Assembly: GCA_026874595.1 (NCBI GenBank)
Contig: CM049308.1
Span: forward strand, 71,396,624 to 71,460,623
DNA: 64,000 bases
Reading direction: 5' to 3'
Source of the DNA: Sipunculus nudus
Taxonomy: Eukaryota > Annelida > Sipuncula > Golfingiida > Sipunculidae
The position numbers and the translations under genes are program-made. Positions 1 through 12,600 of this stretch are shown piece by piece (the stretch's first letter is position 1; the number at the start of each line of letters is the position of its first letter). The notes under the pieces were generated by a model that saw only the letters and a program-made list of their open reading frames with translations, made no database searches and was not told the DNA's origin.

Positions 1-330
1 TATCCAGGTAACATAGAATAAAATGCATGCAAAAAACGAATTAGTCATGCTTCAAAGTTAGCATTAGAAAGGAACTTCTGATCTGAGGGCTCTTCTAGTG
101 AAGATGTAACACTTATTAACTCTGAAGCTCATTAATATGTATCGTCATTCTAATAAATGTATCTGATTAATTGCATGAATCTTCCAGAATCAGGACACAC
201 ATAGGAAGATATTATAAATGTTGCATCATGTATTAAACTTTTAATGAGGAATTCATATTGATATAACTGGTATTTTTGTGAACGGTACTGGCATCCGTCG
301 ACTGTAGCTATTTTCTCGTTTACTTTTCAG
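1..330 (+). other. 3' part of an upstream PLCB intron
   Basis: AT-rich sequence ending in the acceptor TACTTTTCAG at 321-330. No coding or repeat structure was recognised. Confidence 0.7.
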
Positions 331-477
331 GACACCTGTCCCTTGAAGGATTTCTACACTTTCTCCTGAGCGAGGAGAATGCCCTCATCGCCCCGGACAC
401 CTACGACCTCAGTCAGGACATGGATCAGCCTCTTTCTCATTATTTCATCAACTCATCACATAATACCTATCTTACGG
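331..477 (+). CDS. PLCB: PLCB exon 1 of window: end of EF-hands and start of X box
   Basis: Encodes [18 protein letters not shown] followed by the X-box start with [20 protein letters not shown]. The histidine of SSHNTYL is the first catalytic histidine of the PLC family and the adjacent Asn is a calcium ligand. Begins with two bases of a split codon and ends with one (ACG G, then GTGAGC). The preceding codon base is outside the window. Confidence 0.96.
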
Positions 478-551
478 GTGAGCCAAGGACCCACTATATA
501 GTGTGGTTGGGGCAAAAATCTACACAGAGTATGACAATTATTATATAAATC

Positions 552-607
<56 letters not shown>

Positions 608-3600
608 AAGTGTGAAAAATCTTAACAATATATGGGGACTCCAAGGGAAAACCAGCCAAATGGAAATTACTGTTCATTAATAGCAGATAAGTTGAAGATG
701 AAATATAATTTATAATTGTAATCTTTCCACATACAAGATCCATTATTATTCATAAGATCAAACTTTAATCTTTAATTTGCCTTCAACGTTTGGACCTCAT
801 ATTCCCAAATATTTTATTTTCCCTAAATTCTTCTTTCATGAATAGGAGTTGAAATCCTCAGAAACAGAAAGGCAACCACAGTATATGTACACCAACTAGG
901 CTGGTGCATCAAAATACCAGTATGATCGCAATAAGTTTAATATTATTTGATAAGAATTTGGTCCTATCAGTTTACAGGACTATACTAGAATGGGGTGAAG
1001 TTAACCAAAACAGCACCATAAAATTGTCCATTTGAATCCTGGTAAACTGAGAAAAAAACATGAATATCAATTCACCTATTCATGAACATATATGTGACGT
1101 TAATTGCATATTCATTCAGTTAATAATCATAAGCATTGGACTAACGAGCAACCAATCAGGTGACCATAAACATTGTAAAGCGTTAATCATCTGACAAAAA
1201 ACAAAATTTTGCTTAATTTGACAGAGCTCTGTCAAACAAAACATGTGTAGTCTATATGTACTACCAGTACCAATGTCGGCATGTTTTACAGGATATTTTT
1301 TTTTATACAAAGGAGACAGTATAAAAAGTTTCTAGGCTATAGGTTATAGGTTGCAGGAGCCATTCCTCTGACTACCAAGTGAATAATAATGTCTTACCTG
1401 GCACGTAATTCGTATGAGACAAATAATCCAAAATACTGCAAGACAGAACTCATAATGACTGCGATACGGTATAGTAAACAATGGTCAGGTGATACCAGTT
1501 GATGACGTCAGTCAATACAACGTCATCTACCTTAGTGAAGTCATTATTATGTTGTAAGAAGCTCTCGCTACCATGGGCATGGAAGACCTTCTGTGTAGGA
1601 GCATTTTAGTGGCTCATTATAATAAGTTAAAAGGGTGGAGCATTTGGGCTGTGGTGAATAGGTTAATTCTTTCAATATGAAACAACTCTACATATTTCTG
1701 TGGGATCACATTTAAAAGATAGATATTCACTTACAAAAGTGACATGAAATCAAATCAAAACAAATTTCATAATATTGAAAAATTAACCTTTGCTTGCAGA
1801 CGTTAATAAAATGTACATAATTTAAACGAATATTTAATGGAATCATATAAGATAGTGTGATAATTTTGAAAAACTAAACTTGGTTTACAAGACTTTGATT
1901 CCAAAGTGTGCTTTTTGCTCAGTAAATACTGATATTGATTATATTTATGTTAATATAATATCATGATGTATCAATGGACACAGACACAGTTATAATGCTG
2001 CACAGAAATGTATGGATGATTCATATCTCCAAAGAAACCTAATTGCTGTGTTATCTGTTTCTAGGTCATCAGCTGACCGGCAAATCCTCTATAGAGATGT
2101 ATCGGCAGGCTTTGCTGACTGGTTGTCGATGTGTTGAGCTGGACTGCTGGGACGGGAAAGGAGCTGACGAGGAGCCAATCATAACTCATGGATTTACCAT
2201 GTGCACAGAAGTCTCATTTAAGGTCTTTAATATTTCAGATTCATTCTTTACCAACATTCCTTGACCTTAATCCATAAAATCTCAAACAGTATCAAAATAT
2301 GTAAATAATGTGTGGTATTATATATACAATCCCCAGTTTCCTAGTTATTTTGTATGTCTGTCTCTAATTGTTCAGCAACAACTGAGCAAGATCATTGTGA
2401 GCAAAGATATTATTGGTTGTGACAGTGTCAGGCCACTGCATGACTGTTGTATTATAGTCTGCTTATTATTAGATATATAACTAAACCATTTAATAATAGT
2501 CACTGGCCCAGCATGTGTAAGCAAAATATGATTGGCCAGAAATCAGTATAATAATCACTGGCCCAGCATGTGTAAGTCAAAATATGATGGACCAGAAATC
2601 TGTAAATTGGCACCTGATTGGCCACTAGCAAACCAATGAAAGGGGCTGTTTTATCATTCAAAATTCATGAAGCTTGGAGGTAATGACATGGCAAGCTTAA
2701 ACAAGAAGAGCAGTAACTTGGAATCTGAACTCTGATGCTGTGTAGATATAGTGTATTGAATATCTATATAATTAATACGGAGTTGGGTTTTTTCTAGACC
2801 ACGGTTTACCTGCTTCCGTTCTGATTTGACTCTTCAAATTTGGCAGATGTATCGATGGTGTACTCTTCTAGGACAAGTTTGTTTTATTTTGCGGGATTAT
2901 GCCCTATTAAGCTAAAAAATTAATAATTTTAGTATTTCCCCATTAGGTGCCCCTTTTTCTTTTGTGCTGGAAAGTCCTCCACGCCTGTGATGCTTTTTCA
3001 GGAGGAGCCTCAGGGATTTTCACTGGCCTGTTAAGACCGTGGCCAGAGCGCATGTCCTGCCCAAAAGGCATTTCCGTGCAATACGCAGTCATGCGGGTTC
3101 CCTTAAAGTCCCCATTGATCCCCCATGTCCATTGTAACGCCTCTAAAGGAATTTTCTCTCTCAAAAGGAAGTAAAGGTTTGTAATCCAAAGACCACATGA
3201 CTCCGCTTTCAATGCGAGGGCTTTTCAGTTTGGTCAACACTGGGCACTGAGTCCACCGATGTGTCCACCGTTTGACAAATGTTTTTTGGGTTACAGGTAT
3301 GTTGATTTTTATACATTCAAAAATATCTTTCCATGATAACAATAGTTTCAAAAGTTCGGCCAAATAATGTGTTTTATGAATTTTCCCCCAAAGAAGCCCC
3401 ACAACTTAATTATCATTGGATGTGGGGGTGGGGGTGGGGTTGGGGGGGTACCACATTTATTTGTTAAGATCCGTTGTCTGTAGTGACGGTGAAACATGAA
3501 GAGTATCACCAGTACATCTTAAATTTATAACAACCTAAAATCTGTAGTCGGGGCGTACAGACCAAGGCTGAAGTGGTTTCTTAGCTAAATGCTTTCATCG

Positions 3601-6600
3601 AAATATATCAATCTGCTTTCTTTTTATCTAGGAGAGTTGTCAAGTTTGCATCAGACAAGCTTATTCCATGACAATTTACAGTAATTAAACAAAAAATTTA
3701 ATAGTGTTAGAATATATTTTTCTTGGCCTATCTTTTCACAATGGCAGCTATACGTTTCGCTTACAAGAGACTTCAACGACATATGTCTGTGTATACAAAT
3801 AACGCATTTGTCCATTAACATGCTTCAGACTATACCCTCAACTGACTACCCTGAAAAACCATCGTGTTTTACGATGTCGCCTAAGCTTCAACTAATACAA
3901 AGCATCTTTCATATAATTTCACGGTAGAATGCTTCTTTATACAACTGTTATATCTACAATATTTCCCAAAAAATGAAACTGTTGGACCTATGTTGTTTAT
4001 CAGAAAAAAACAAGTATTTTTTGGTGTGATTTCTGGAATAGAATAATTTTTCTTTCCATGTTGATATTTTGGGGGAGGGTGTTCATAGAGAATTCTAGCT
4101 GAAGTAATCTTTATATCATATAAGTGAAACACATGACAAAAGTTCCTGCATAAACCTCAGGATTAAAATATGTGTCGTTTATATTTCTATCAGCTCATTA
4201 CAAAAATATGCATCAAATAGAGCTGTGGATTTTCCACGGGAGCAGCTAGTCATATCATTATTGACGTATCCCAATATGTATAATATTGTGATAGAATGTA
4301 TTGTTTCAGCAGTAAAATAACATATGTTGATCTTTTTTATATGACGTGCTTGACCAAGAAGAGTAGTATCACGGAATCTTAACTCTGATCCTGCATATAT
4401 GTATTCTTTGGTATATCATTTCTTGATTGAAGTATCCTGATACGTTTAGTAATACAGTGTGTCATTACAGCCCTATAAATAACATACATTTAATTTGCAG
4501 GTTTGATATGACACATCTAACCTTTAAAACTTTATATTCTTTTTCATAGGACTTGATCATTGATATACTTGTAATTAATGCTTGTATAATGCTTTATATT
4601 CCAGGAAGTGATCGAGGCTATAGCTGAGACAGCATTCAAGGTGTCTGACTACCCTGTGATATTATCATTTGAAAACCATTGCTCGTAAGTACACCATGGC
4701 TCAATACAACCAGATCATTCTAAATCTATCAAGATAGATGATAAACCTGTATGATATTCTAATATTTCCATACATTGACTGATGCCAGAGGACTGATACA
4801 AATATCGAAGGCTCTGATAAGTAAATCCAGATACCCCTGTCAAGAACTGATCAATGATTGACAACTCCGGTAAAAATTAATTTAGAAATAAAAACACACT
4901 CTTCATGATATAGGGCAGTAAGATCTGCAAGTATAAAGGTCATTTGTAGGCTTGTACCACACAGCTTATGAAAATCTCTCAGAAACTTTCAAAGTGAAGT
5001 AAGTACATTTGAAACATATGGCCTGTTGTTGGCTTCATAATTGGCACCAGTCTATTATCAGTTCTTATTTTCGGGACAGGTTCGCATGACTACACGTTTC
5101 AAACTCACTGGATACACACAGTATTTTCTGCTATTATTGCTTCAACAGACCCTTCACAAAATGAGGATGAATTCCTTAGAATTTATGGGAAAATATAGAT
5201 AATGGTTTCCTCTTCAGACTTACAGGGCATTGTACCTCAGGACCAAAAAAAGGTATTTCTAAGGTGTGGCCACGAAGGATCATTAAGGGCCATCAACAAT
5301 TAAGGTAGCATTGCTAGCAAAATCCCCTAAATTTTAAATCAAATATAAAGGCTGTTTCAAATGCATATTAGACCCCATAAAGTGTATATCATTTTAACCT
5401 GGTACTGAACTCTTTCTAATTCACATTCATTTTCAAATGAAATTTTAACATTTTTAAATGTTTTAAATATTTAAATGGTACACCAGTAACATTAAATCAC
5501 TTTTGATGGGCTATTATCAAACTACATGACCCAACCTAAACACTTTTTTTTTTTGTTGTACCTGTATCCTGTTTCTTTCTAACTCAAATTTTGAATTTTT
5601 AAATATTGAATCAGTAACAAAAATTAAATTTCATTTTTAGACAAGAAAGAAAATGGTAGAGAAAATTAAAGAACAGTTTTTAGCTCAGCTGACTGAAAGT
5701 CCTCTGAGCTATAGCAATCACTCTTTGTCTAGCTCTCTGCCTGTCAGTCCGTCTGTCCAATGATTAACCTTGCACAAATCATAAATGCTGGACCGGGAAT
5801 CTTCTAACTTGACATTCAGGGAGGTCTATGAAAAATCTCCTTGAAATAAAAAAAAACGAAATAAAGGTCACTGTGACTTATATCCTTTGAGCTATGGGGC
5901 TTGAAATTACCCCCCAGAATAAATAAGAATGTGAGCACCAAGACAGACACAGCACCAATTATAACTGTAACGCCTAGAATCTTCTGACACAACATCTTAA
6001 GAGGTTCCAAATATTTTTCCCCAAATCATTACATCAACAATTAATACATGCATCACCTTTAAGTCAGTATCAGCTGAGTGTCATGAGCTATGGGTCACTT
6101 GTTAGGTATTGTCATTTAGTTTAATATTAGCCTATTAAAAAAAATGGTTTGCTGTTAATGGTTGCTTAAAATTGTGTACCTTTTTAAAAATTAAAATTTG
6201 AAAATACTTAAATTTCATATAAATATGAATGTGAATTTTGTAAACATTTACGCCATAAGATAGAGCACTGTACCAGGTTTAAAATGATATATACTTTATG
6301 GGGTCTGATATACATTTGGAACAGCCTTTTGATTGATTTAAAATTATTTGGATTTTGCCAGCGATGCTACCTTAAAATATGAACTCTCTAAGTACTCAGT
6401 CTTTATGTTATCAATAATTTATAGCCTGAATTTGGTTGATAAGCAGTTACAGTATTTCAAGTGAAAGTCAGCACTTTATGTTCTGTCAGGTTTAGTGATG
6501 GTGATGAAAAGTTTTTATGTGTATGTGTGTAACCTGTGTGTAATTCTTGTAAGACCCACAGATAAACTCTTTGTTTGTTATTTTTTAATTTATAATTTGA

Positions 6601-9600
6601 TTTATAATGTTCATATATATCTTTATATATGTTTGTTTTAAACCACTCTTAGGATGTATGTGTTCACAATTTAATATTTTTGCAGACCAAAACAGCAAGC
6701 CAAGATGGCGCAGCATTGTCGCAACATTCTCGGCGATATGCTGATGATCGAACCGTTTGAATCCCACCCAGTAAGTACACGTCCATTGATCGGTAACCTG
6801 TACACATTGAACCATGTAAAAATAACGTTTTATGCCAGTCTTTGACAGCAAGTTCCAGTAATGATCTTTGATCTATGTTTGCTTTTTTACAAGAGAGCCA
6901 GACTGAAGAAAAAATCATGATTCCTTCGGTGCAAAATGTTTTAGTACATCATTATTTGAATGGAGGACAGTTGGAAAATTGTTTTGTGTTAAAATATTAG
7001 TACATATTTAATTGGTTGGCATAGCAACATAGATACATCTGATACCAACAATTCTGGTTTAAATAGAGATTAAAATTAATTCATAGATTCAAAGTGTGAA
7101 TGAAATTTTAATGCCATATTGAGTCTATACCATTTTACAGCTCAAGAAATTTAATTTTGTTTATACAGATATAATGTGAACTTCATCATTGGTTTCTTCA
7201 TATCATGTGAATAGCATTATGGGATTGGACACCATGTTTATGTCATGGTTTACACATTGATTAATTATTACTAACCATTGTACAGATATACTGCCTGCAT
7301 TCCCACCATACAGTATGATAATAGAGATAATAATATTTGATATTTTAGCCAAATTATCTTCTAGAATGACTGTATTTCTTTGATTGAATGTAACAGTTTA
7401 AAATATTGTTAGCAACCATCATCAGTCTCTCAGTACATTTTGAATATTCCATATATAATTTAAGGTCATTTAATTTGAGTAATTTGTTTATTCTTTGCTT
7501 TAATTTTATTATCTATTCATTTTTATCATTGATATGATGATTAAATTGTACGCATACAATTTGAAATGGCTATTTTATTATATTTAGTATTTTTTTCTTC
7601 TTTTGCATGATGTAATATTTACATTCAAATTTTACTACTGTACATACCATCCAGTGACCAGTGTTGTCCTTGAAAGTGTCATGATGTCAAATGCCTTTCG
7701 TAGATCTACAGAAGTGCCTTTTTGTGTAAAATGTAGGCTCTATTTACATTTATACACATCTTTATGTACTTGTATATTTTTGTATCACATGCTTCCCTTT
7801 TCTCTGGCACAAACACACAACCCCTTCCCCCTCAGCAAGCTCAGAAATATTTGCTTATTTATCCCCGTTTTGTCGATCAAGGGCACATTTCTCTACATCT
7901 AATTATTTCCAAACAAAAAATACAGTACTTAACATGTTGAACTGGTCTTGTGAAATTTATCTGTGCATTGTTAGAAGAAAAATTAAAATCCCTATCTAAT
8001 GTGTTAAACTGGAAGTGCACACCCAGTAAAGTGCACCCCTACACCGAGGCCAAACATTCAGGGCAAATTTTTACTCTTAAACATTTTTTCTTCACTGGGA
8101 TTTCAATCTCAGCTGATGTCCTAGTGAATTCTTTTTTTTATATACCCTGATACTCCCTTCAGAACAATTTAATTTTACTTATTTTACAGTTACTTATATT
8201 ATAATTTAATTAAGTTATTACTACTTTTCTTATATAAACTTAAATTAAATTAATCAAAAATGTATACTAACTTTTGCTTTTCCTTGTAAGTTGTGGGCAG
8301 TTCAGTCCAATGATTTAAGCTGGAACATGTTTCTTAATAAAATTTCATTAATTTGTTAAAACCTTAGACAAAAAAGGCCACATCCCCCCCCCCCCCCCAC
8401 CCACCAAAAAAATCCTTCATTTAATTAGAAAAAAATTTTGATCATAAGCTGATTTTAAAAAAAAAATACTTTTTTTTCTAGTATGGGGAATCAGTCATTT
8501 GCTACATAAAATATAAGCTATTATAATCTTCATTATATTATATATTATTCATAATAAACATGGATAATATGTTAGCTTCAGGGTATGTCATTTTTTTACC
8601 TTCACTAAGTTAAGCTAAGGGATTGACATGAAATCACTTTTGCAGAACTAAATGCCTATTGTTCAGAACATGATAGAAAAGTTCAAAGTCAATAATCATG
8701 TAACAGTATTGAAAAATATGCATCTCTAGGAAATGTTGCAGTTCAACAAAATATCCCATATTTTGTCTATTCATTTGTGCAACAAATGAAATTTGATACA
8801 AACAGAACAAATCACATTTATGAAAAATATATCTTGCATTATAAGATGTAATTGAGTGAGATTCTTTCATGAATGGTGACTTAAATAGATTGTCATTTTT
8901 ATTTAAATGATAACTTAATTATGCACCCTGAGTCTAATCTCTTTATTTTGAAAGGGGTAAACAATTACAAATGGAACAGTTGTTATTCATAAAAATGTAA
9001 ATTGTTGAAATACAGTTGATTTTTTTGTAGTATGTATACCACATGATCATTGTGACACTAACCAACAATCAACAATTTATCCCAGTTTGTACCTAAAAAA
9101 CTAACTAGATAGTTCATCATTACCAAACAAAACAATCCTTGTAAATTTGACCATTTTGGATGATGGTGCCTGGTTGCTATGGTGACAGGAGCACCTATCT
9201 CTGATCCTGACCTGCGCCTCTTGCTTGTTCTGTATGTAGCTTGAAGCAGGGGTTCTACTCCCTAGCCCCTGCCAGATGAAGAGAAAAATCATCATCAAAA
9301 ATAAGAAAAGGCACATGCACAAATGTAAGTACCGTGCACCCAGCCCCCTTCTGCTTGAAACCCCCAAAAAACGGTGAGTGCACTTGGCATTTCTCTTGTT
9401 TGAATGTGTAGATTATAGAACCTTTTTCGATCAGTAGATTATAGACTCGCACCATACCCACTTAATCTCTGTACGTCAGAACCATGTCAGGAAAACTTCA
9501 AAACTGCTGCAAATGGATCAAGCAAGCAGCAGTTTTCAAGTTGAAAACTCGGTAAATGCTCCAAATATAAATTCATTAAATTGTTCAGGTTTGAATTCAG

Positions 9601-12600
9601 TCTAGTTGTAGACTTGTTTCTGCTTATTTTTTTTGGTTTAAACATGATTGAAATTAATCAGATTTACAGTCATGTGAAAAGACAGTGTGTAAGGGGCTTT
9701 AGAACACATGCAGAAGTGGTGTAAAGTAAGGTACAACAAGAATTAAAAGCAAGAAGTGAATCCAGGTGAACCTGTAATTCATCAAATTCAACTTCTTACG
9801 CAATTGTCACACAACATTCTTTCTGTAATGCTTTCATCTTAGCCACTGCTTTCAATAACTGGATTTCCTGTGTATTGCCACAAGGGAGTCTGTACAGGGC
9901 CAAGAATGATGCAAATAATGAAAGCAGAGTATTTTGGGTCTCAAGCTTGACCAGACCCACAATACCAAGCTTTCTTTGGTCAGAACATAAGGGTTGTGTT
10001 CTAGCACCCTGGTGTCAATACACAGCACATCCTGCCAGATTGAAAGCAGTGGTTAAGTGAAAGGAGTTACAGACTGAATGTAGCATGACCATTGACTAAG
10101 GAGAGCAAATTCCAACAGCTTTAGGTGTGATGTTCCTGGAGATTCTTCTTCTCAAGATACGCACTGTGTGCCAAGGTTAAAAGCTGAACCCTCATCATAG
10201 ATTTGGATCCCAGCATGTTGCTATTTTTAGGTTCAGTATGGTAGTTCTCCTGAGTAGCTAGAAGAGACTCTGAAAAACCTTTGATGTTGTAGAAAGGGAC
10301 AAAATTTATTCTGTATGCATTGCAGCAGAATTAGTCATTTTCTGCCATTAACTCTGTAAACTTCTCCAGAGAAAAATGATTTATTTTCTTCTCAGGATTG
10401 TGTATATGTTTTCCATAGTTTGAATTTAACAGCATGCAGAAACATGTTTTGGTGTATATTAAATCCAGCAGAACAGATAAAAAAAAACAGGTGCTGCCCT
10501 CTGTATGTCATATTCCTGCATGATTGCTGCATTCGGTGATTTGGAGGCGAAGAATTTATACCAATTTACTTACTCAGTCGACCTTGACAGTGGAAACCTG
10601 TATGAGGGAAGGATTTTTTTTTAAGTTCTGATGTTATGCGCTTGATCTGAATGCATTTACCCCCGCACCGTGTTACTCCCTGATAACCGCACCATGATAA
10701 TTGTGCATGGTAGTTTGATGCGAGGAGCTGCATGGCTCTTAGGAGAGGATTGCAGTGTATGACCTTGACATTCAAAGTGGTAGTCATTTGCTTTGAAGGT
10801 CAAGCAAGGGCATCCGTTGCCCACACCAGCTCAAATGAGGCGTAAATTCATCGTCAAATGTAAGAAAGTTAAACACCCACACACAAGTAAGTATATAGCA
10901 GGTTTATGTGTCTGAATGCTATGGAAATTTAATACAGCTCTCATGGAATGAATACTCTAGGTTGGGGTTTTAAAATTTTATAACTTAGTAGCCTTATTCC
11001 AGGAAAAGAATCTTTGTTTTAGTTTTATGCCAATATGGGATGAGTTAATCTATTATATTTTGTGATTCTCAACAAAATATGTTCCTTCTGCTCAATTTCA
11101 CAGAAAATGCAGAATCGGTAGCCTGCCAGTGATGGTTATAAGGGTTATTATGTGTTAATGTTACATGTTATAACATATATAAAATGACATATGTGTATTA
11201 TGAAATATCTGGTGTGAGACTGGGAAGACAACATGTTTAGTGATGTTTATAAATGGAATATTTTAAAATGTAATTGAAAATCATCTTTTTTTACATGTTC
11301 ATGCCAAGTATAATAACTGAAAATTTGTTCTTTGTTACAGTTTGAGTTTCACTTTGAAAAAAAAATCTAGACAATTTATGAGATTTTCAAAGACATAGTA
11401 CAGTAAAACCTTGCTCATGACCACCTCAGTTTAACGACCACCTTAAAATAATGACCACTTGGTCACAGTCACAATTTTTTCTGCTCCTTATAATAGATAA
11501 GGTCTTTACTTAAAGGACCACCTGGAAAATGCAACCACTTAGTTGAGGTAGCATTGGTAGTTGTAATTTTGAGGTTTTATCACTTTCCATATTGGAGAAA
11601 CATAGCAACTACTCATGGTCTTACAGTTAATATTTTCAAATATACTTTGAAAATTATTTCTTTTGGGAAATGGCAGTTATAATGGCTATTAATGTTTGTA
11701 AACTAAACATTTGAGGATGTAATTTAGAAAAGAAGTCTCTTCTGACATAATAAACATGGTCAAGTTGTGGAGCAGACATTAAAATATTGACTTTGGAATT
11801 TACATCTTGTGACATTCATACAAATTTTTTGTTTGTAATATAAACTAAAACTTTTGAATTTCCTTTCTGAGATGTGGAAGGTATAATATAAAAGATCAAT
11901 GTAATTTCAGTTTTACCATTTGTGAATGCAGTTAATTTGAACTTACAGCCTGTAATAGTCTTATCAAGAAATAATATGTAACAAATAATATATAATGGGG
12001 TTCCCACATAATTAAAAATCCTTCCGATTTTAAAAATGTATTTTTAAGGCCTTGAATGAAGAAAATTTAAAAAACTCCCTTAAAAAATCTATTTTCTGGC
12101 TTAAACATACCCTGAGAAGCATTTTCATGAAAATATATAAATGTAATCTATATAGTATATAAATATCTAATAAGGAAACTACATCAGCCCTGGTAGAACA
12201 TGTTATATTTGGCTGGGAATCAAATTGAGAACACAGTGAATGAAAAAGAAATTTTTGGAAGATCAGACAGCATAAGGAGGCAGTTTAAGAAACAAATATT
12301 TATGTCCTTTAAAAGACCTTAAAAATTAGATCCAAATATTTGTGGGAACCCTGCATGGTAATGCTAAACTTTTCAATGTGCATAAAAACTCAAATGTTAT
12401 GAAGGTAAGATTTCTGCCTGTAGTGGTGAGTGCTGTGTATTATGGGTAAAAAAAATTGTTTGATTACAGCCAAATCAGGACCTAAGAAGGTTTTAGAAAC
12501 TAGGACAAGTTCCAGAAGCGGTGGCTCAGAGGGTGCTGAAGCAGGTACATCAGATACAGCAGGGTCAGAGGGCATTCCAGAGGCAGAGGTCAGTCAAAGG

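Larger units (their letters stand above)
2223..4604 (+). other. PLCB intron 2
   Basis: Contains a 55-bp direct duplication (2491-2610) and a compositionally distinct GC-richer block (2945-3400), both listed separately. The rest is plain AT-rich intron, including a G-rich stretch near 3421-3450. Confidence 0.7.
4685..6685 (+). other. PLCB intron 3
   Basis: Mostly occupied by the fold-back element at 5304-6371. The flanks (4685-5303, 6372-6685) show no recognisable feature. Confidence 0.7.
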
